From positions 1 to 38,307 of the forward strand of contig JADFMM010000025.1 of the NCBI GenBank assembly GCA_022563885.1: a DNA stretch of 38,307 nt. Reading direction: 5' to 3'. Shown here piece by piece: positions 34,689 through 38,307 of the stretch. The position numbers were made by a program, and so were the translations under genes. Below the pieces are notes generated by a model. It had not been told where the DNA came from and ran no database searches. It worked only from the letters and a program-made list of their open reading frames with translations. This DNA is from Planctomycetota bacterium. Its GTDB lineage: Bacteria > Planctomycetota > Phycisphaerae > Sedimentisphaerales > Anaerobacaceae. Position 1 is the first letter of the stretch; the number at the start of each line of letters is the position of its first letter.

Positions 34689-35444
34689 ATGACAAAAATA
34701 AACCAGCTAATCAGCCAATGGCCAGCAGGCTCCTTGATGACGGCCGTGTATCTTCAGAAACGAGGAATCAGTCCTGCTCTGCGCCGGAGATATGTGGATA
34801 GCAACTGGCTGGAATCCGTGGGCCGGGGCGCTTATAAGCGCCCCGGCGATTCGGTGGACTGGCTGGGGGGAGTTCATACGCTGCAAACGCAACTAAAGAT
34901 GACAGTCCATCCCGGTGGGAAGACAGCCCTGGCCCTCAAGGGATCCTCGCACTTCGTTCCTCTCGGACCGGCCGGAGCCTTCCTCTTTGGGAAACGGGGG
35001 GACCGTCTGCCTAAGTGGTTCACGGAATACCATTGGCCTGAGAAGGTCTTGTACAAACCAACCGCACTATTTGAGGGTGATCTGTCAAAGTATATGACGG
35101 ACCACAAACACAAGGAACTGGGTATCAGGATAGCGAGTCGGGAGTTGGCTTTCCTGGAGATGTTGTACCACCTGCCGGCAAGACAGGGGTTCATGGAAGC
35201 GTTCTCTATCATGGAGAATCTTGCCACTCTACGACCCAAAGTCGTACAAAAGCTCCTGGAAATGTGTCGGTCGGTAAAGGTGAAGCGACTCTTTCTATTC
35301 TTGGCCCAAAGAGCCGAGCATCCATGGTTCAAAAAGCTAAACACAGCCGATCTTGATCTGGGTAAGGGGAAACGCATGATCATCAAGCATGGTGTGCTGG
35401 ACAAAACATATGCGATCACCGTCCCCAAGGAACTGACCGGATGA
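34689..35444 (+). CDS. abiEi: AbiEi-family type IV antitoxin and autorepressor
   Basis: A 251-residue protein of the AbiEi_3 type. The N-terminal part, INQLISQWPAGSLMTAVYLQ, then RGISPALRRRYVDSNWLE and VGRGAYKRPGDSVDW, is the winged-helix DNA-binding region. The rest (GGKTALALKGSSHFVPLG, REKAFLEMLYHLP-like, MENLATLRPKVVQKLLEMC) is the C-terminal antitoxin domain. Family members repress their own operon and neutralise the nucleotidyltransferase toxin without direct contact. The stop overlaps an ATG at 35441 that would be the natural toxin start. The gene is intact and complete. Confidence 0.9.
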   Translation: MTKINQLISQWPAGSLMTAVYLQKRGISPALRRRYVDSNWLESVGRGAYKRPGDSVDWLGGVHTLQTQLKMTVHPGGKTALALKGSSHFVPLGPAGAFLFGKRGDRLPKWFTEYHWPEKVLYKPTALFEGDLSKYMTDHKHKELGIRIASRELAFLEMLYHLPARQGFMEAFSIMENLATLRPKVVQKLLEMCRSVKVKRLFLFLAQRAEHPWFKKLNTADLDLGKGKRMIIKHGVLDKTYAITVPKELTG

Positions 35445-36381
35445 AGGACTCGCCTTTCTTTAAACGGCTGCACTACTGCTCGAAGTGTTACCTTTCATCG
35501 CCAAGCACGAGGTCTTCGCGCTCAAGGGCGGCACGGCGATCAATTTCTTCGTGCGTGACCTACCCCGCTTCTCTGTAGACATAGATCTCACCTACGTACC
35601 CATTACGGATCGTCAGGCCGCCTTGGTCGACATCACTCAACGCCTGAAACAGATCAAGCAGGATCTGGAGAAATTCGCCACATCGGTCGTCCCCAAGTCA
35701 TTGGGTGACACAGACTACTGGAAAGGTCTCGTGGTAACACGACCAGATGCCACCATCAAAATCGAGCCGAACCTGATCATCCGTGGAACGGTCTTTCCGC
35801 CTGAACAGCGAGACTTGTGCCCTAGCGTGGAAGACGCTTTCGAGTGTGCCGTGGATATGCTCTGCCTATCGCAGGCTGATCTATTTGGCGGCAAGATTTG
35901 CGCGGACTTGGATAGGCAGCACCCTCGCGATCTCTATGATGTTCGGCTCCTGTTGCAGGAAGAGGGTTTTGGTGACGATATTCGCAAGGCCTTCGTCGTT
36001 TACCTGATAAGTCACAGTCGCCCCATGGTCGAATTGCTCGATCCACGAAGACAGGATCTGCAACGACTATACGATCAGGAATTCGTCGGCATGGCTTCGG
36101 AACCCGTCCTACTAGAGGAGCTGTTGAAAACACGGGAGGAGCTGGTTGATCTCATCCGGAATCAGCTCACCTTTGATGAAAAACGATTCCTACTCTCCAT
36201 CAAAGAAGGTGAACCGGACTGGGACCTGCTCGGTACCAACGGCATTGCCGATCTTCCCGCTGTCCAATGGAAGCTCCTCAACATCCGCAGAGTGGATCCC
36301 GCGGATCATCGCCAAGCCGTGAGTAAGCTCAAGGCCCTGGGACTACAGAGCGACCCCTTACTCACCACACCCCACGCCTGA
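35441..36381 (+). pseudogene. abiEii: AbiEii-family nucleotidyltransferase toxin, frameshifted near its start
   Basis: The main frame (from GTG 35485, 298 residues) carries the AbiEii nucleotidyltransferase motif LKGGTAINFF...SVDIDLTY, with the G15-G16 and D32-x-D34 pairs. It also has a conserved later block, ADLFGGKICADLDRQHPRDL followed by YDVRLLL, and a C-terminal helical region. The family start MKDSPFFK is encoded from ATG 35441, overlapping the antitoxin stop, but in another frame; the main frame has TAA at 35461. Adding one G at the CGG of 35465-35467 would restore MKDSPFFKRAALLLEVLPFI, so a single-base loss, or a sequencing error, is likely. If real, the toxin loses about 15 residues or is dead. 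Translation from GTG 35485 remains possible, without a clear binding site. Confidence 0.75.
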
Positions 36382-36410
36382 ACCTGGACGTCTCCCAGGA
36401 CTCTAACCAG

Positions 36411-37115
36411 ATGAGCGACTATGACCTCTACCCCGGTCCGCTGGACCCTACAGCCTTGCCCTACCAGCGCCACTCCGCCTCGCCCTATGGTTATGGAATT
36501 GATCTCGCCAGTTGGAGCAACCATCTTTCCAAATTGTCTCTCCATCACGACGTCACCGAATCCCTGGGGCTGGATGCCTCAGCCTATGCGTACTGGGGCT
36601 ATCCCGGACGCAAGGATTTCACTCAATACCGTGCCGGCGACATTGGCGCCGCCGAGCCTCTCGCCCGGGACGAGACCCTCGATCCCACCATCTTCCTGAA
36701 TCTTGGGTTGGAGTGGCGTCCCTGTGCCACCACAAGCCTGCGCATCGACGGCCACAAACTGCTCGGCTGGCTCGATCCCCAATTCGGCGACCGCCAAAGC
36801 TTGCCCACCGTTGGGTCCCCGGACTCGACCGCTTGCATCCCACCGCCATCACGCCGTCCTTGCGGTGTCAATTCAGGTAGCGCTGGTAATACAGGCGTGA
36901 ATGTCCTGGTCGGCTTACTCCCATTTCCCGAGGTCAAAACAGGTCCTCTTCATGGCTTGTCCCGTATCACTGCGAGATTAACACGGGCAGACCTTGCTAG
37001 GAGGCGTAAGTCTGGATATAGTACACGGTCTTTGGTGATCGGGTCGTGTGCCCGACACAACGGATGTCGAAAACGTGAAGGGGCGTGTTTTTCACCTGTA
37101 ACCAGTCGATGGTGA
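36411..37115 (+). pseudogene. C-terminal fragment of an outer-membrane (TonB-dependent-like) receptor
   Basis: The frame has no signal peptide. Its first 130 codons read like the last strands of an outer-membrane receptor: DASAYAYWGYPGRKDFTQY, TIFLNLGLEWRPCATTSLRI and DGHKLLGWLDPQF. The pattern FLNLGxEWRP...LRxDGxxLLGWxD is typical of the final strand pairs of TonB-dependent receptors. After about residue 135 the composition becomes random-looking, with no terminal aromatic residue. I read it as a remnant whose 5' part was lost, perhaps when the AbiE operon arrived. An anonymous intact small protein is less likely. Confidence 0.4.
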
Positions 37116-37390
37116 AGCTGGCGTGAGTAGAGAGATTTCATGATCCAGATTGGCACGAAGCATCGCCCCAAGCCGAGTCCCTCCGCCTACCCTGTCGTAA
37201 CGCGTTCCACCGCATTCAATACTTGCTTCTTTCCGAGTAAATGTGAGACGTTTTGGTCAAGAAACAGCAGTCAATGCTTAAACCCGGGGACTGATCCCTT
37301 ATTAATAATCTGGGTTCGGCGAAGGTCTTTGTTTACTCGACAGGAACCTGTATGAGTGACCCCCTATTCCCTCTAATTAGGAGTTGAACT

Positions 37391-38176
37391 ATGCAAAAGA
37401 GAAAGAGAATGAGTGCTTCCGTAGGTCTATTAGTGATCCTGTGGAGCGGCGCCGCAGTGGTCGCCAGTGAGGGCCGAACGGCCCATATAGGAGAAGGCTG
37501 GGACTATGTGTTTGCCCCTTATGTCTGGCTGGCCGGCTTTGATGCCGACCATGTCACCATAGGCGGGACAACCGCCGCTGGATCGGGCGACATCGGTGAT
37601 ATCGCCGAAAATGTTGAGGGAGGAGCCATGGGCTATTTCTCCGCCCGTAACGGGAAATGGGGCATCTATGTCGAGGCAACCTATGTGTCGCTCTCCACAC
37701 CTGCAACGATTGGTGGCGCGGCCGCAACGTCTGATACGAAGGCCCAGTTTTATGAAGTCGGGGGTCTCTACCGGGTGTCTGAAGGATTCGCTGGCGCGGA
37801 AGGGTTGCCCGTGTCTACCGATCTGTTCTTTGGGGCGCGTTATGTCAACCTGGACGCCAACATTCAGCCCGCCGGCGGTGCCAATGTCCGGGGATATGAA
37901 GACTGGGTTGACCCCATCGTGGGGGCTACCTATCATCGGGACTTCACCACTAATTGCACACTCTCCCTGAGTAGTCATTTCGGCGGCTTTGGAGTTGGTT
38001 CTGACCTCACATGGGGCCTTCGGGCCATGGGTGGCTATCGCATGTCTGACAGTAGCAACTTTTGGCTCGGCTACCGTTATCTGGACATTGACTATGACGA
38101 CGGCGCCGGGGCCAGCAAATTTGTATTTGATGTGGGCCTGAGCGGACCCGTCGTGGGGGCATCCTTTCATTTTTAG
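37391..38176 (+). CDS. Small outer-membrane beta-barrel protein
   Basis: A 261-residue protein with AGGAG at 37379-37383 and ATG 37391. A signal peptide (MSASVGLLVILWSGAAVVAS) is followed by alternating aromatic/glycine strands: WDYVFAPYVWLAGF, GAMGYFSARNGKWGIYVEAT, FYEVGGLYRV, DLFFGARYVNLD, VDPIVGATYHRDF, SLSSHFGGFGVGSDLTWGLR and NFWLGYRYLDIDYDDG. It ends in FHF, the C-terminal phenylalanine recognised by the Bam machinery. The plan fits an 8- to 10-strand barrel of the Omp/porin-like kind common in Gram-negative envelopes. There is no neighbour to suggest a ligand, and no TonB box or plug. Confidence 0.75.
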   Translation: MQKRKRMSASVGLLVILWSGAAVVASEGRTAHIGEGWDYVFAPYVWLAGFDADHVTIGGTTAAGSGDIGDIAENVEGGAMGYFSARNGKWGIYVEATYVSLSTPATIGGAAATSDTKAQFYEVGGLYRVSEGFAGAEGLPVSTDLFFGARYVNLDANIQPAGGANVRGYEDWVDPIVGATYHRDFTTNCTLSLSSHFGGFGVGSDLTWGLRAMGGYRMSDSSNFWLGYRYLDIDYDDGAGASKFVFDVGLSGPVVGASFHF

Positions 38177-38307
38177 CGCTGTCTTGCGGGACATGATCCC
38201 CTCGATAATCAGTATTCGGTAGGCGGTAATCGCTAAGGGGCCGCGCACAAATAAATGAGTCATTTATCGCTCAAATTTGGGTCAGATTAAGTCGCGCCCG
38301 ATTGAGC
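38177..38307. other. Window end with palindrome
   Basis: No gene is seen. A GATAATCAGT word follows the barrel gene after about 25 bases, like the post-stop words elsewhere. At 38251-38267, ATAAATGA and TCATTTAT pair perfectly around one G, a short palindrome that could be a regulator site for a gene beyond the window. Confidence 0.5.

Noticed and set aside
35459-35465. TTTAAAC, a possible programmed -1 slippery site in the toxin start
   Set aside because: The zero frame reads TTT AAA, not the T-TTA-AAC phase needed, and slipping on TTT would meet TAA at once. A one-base loss explains the data better.
36950-37171. 73-codon reverse frame after the receptor fragment
   Set aside because: No recognisable domain or binding site; it spans what appears to be decayed DNA.

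Overview
The window looks like a chromosomal stretch from a Planctomycetota-type (PVC) bacterium, possibly Phycisphaerae-like. The evidence is the set of families present: two DUF1592 multi-domain cytochromes, each followed by a Tat-exported DUF1552 protein; a PVC-type propeller/HEAT/cytochrome c protein; formylglycine sulfatases; prepilin-like proteins with an H-x9-DG-type tail; GLUG repeats; and large PQQ-like propeller proteins fused to a methyltransferase-like fold. No rRNA, tRNA or CRISPR array was seen. The phylum is inferred from gene content only.

Layout. 0.3-4.2 kb: first DUF1592/DUF1552 pair, start and stop codons overlapping. 4.5-8.4 kb: a secreted GLUG-repeat protein, a DUF433/DUF5615 toxin-antitoxin pair, a secreted jelly-roll-like protein followed by a cupredoxin-like fragment, and a reverse-strand prepilin-like protein. 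8.7-15.2 kb: sulfatase, DUF3179 lipoprotein, second sulfatase, second DUF3179 protein, second prepilin-like protein. 15.2-16.05 kb: a gene-poor stretch with a strong inverted repeat. 16.05-24.4 kb: the propeller/HEAT/cytochrome protein and the second DUF1592/DUF1552 pair. 24.6-31.8 kb: a compact run of three PQQ-like propeller proteins, two of them carrying an N-terminal methyltransferase-like domain, with an orphan carbohydrate-binding-type domain in the middle.

31.9-37.1 kb is an accessory patch. It holds a decayed transposase between matching terminal inverted repeats, a djlA-like co-chaperone gene, two more transposase scraps, an AbiE-type (type IV) toxin-antitoxin operon with a clear inverted-repeat operator and an apparently frameshifted toxin start, and a fragment of an outer-membrane receptor. 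A small outer-membrane barrel gene closes the window.

How the genes may work together. Nearly every intact gene from 0.3 to 31.8 kb carries an export signal. Sulfatases, multi-domain cytochromes and propeller proteins together suggest envelope-located breakdown or oxidation of sulfated organic matter, but no substrate can be read from the sequence. The least described part is the 24.6-31.8 kb propeller/methyltransferase-like cluster.
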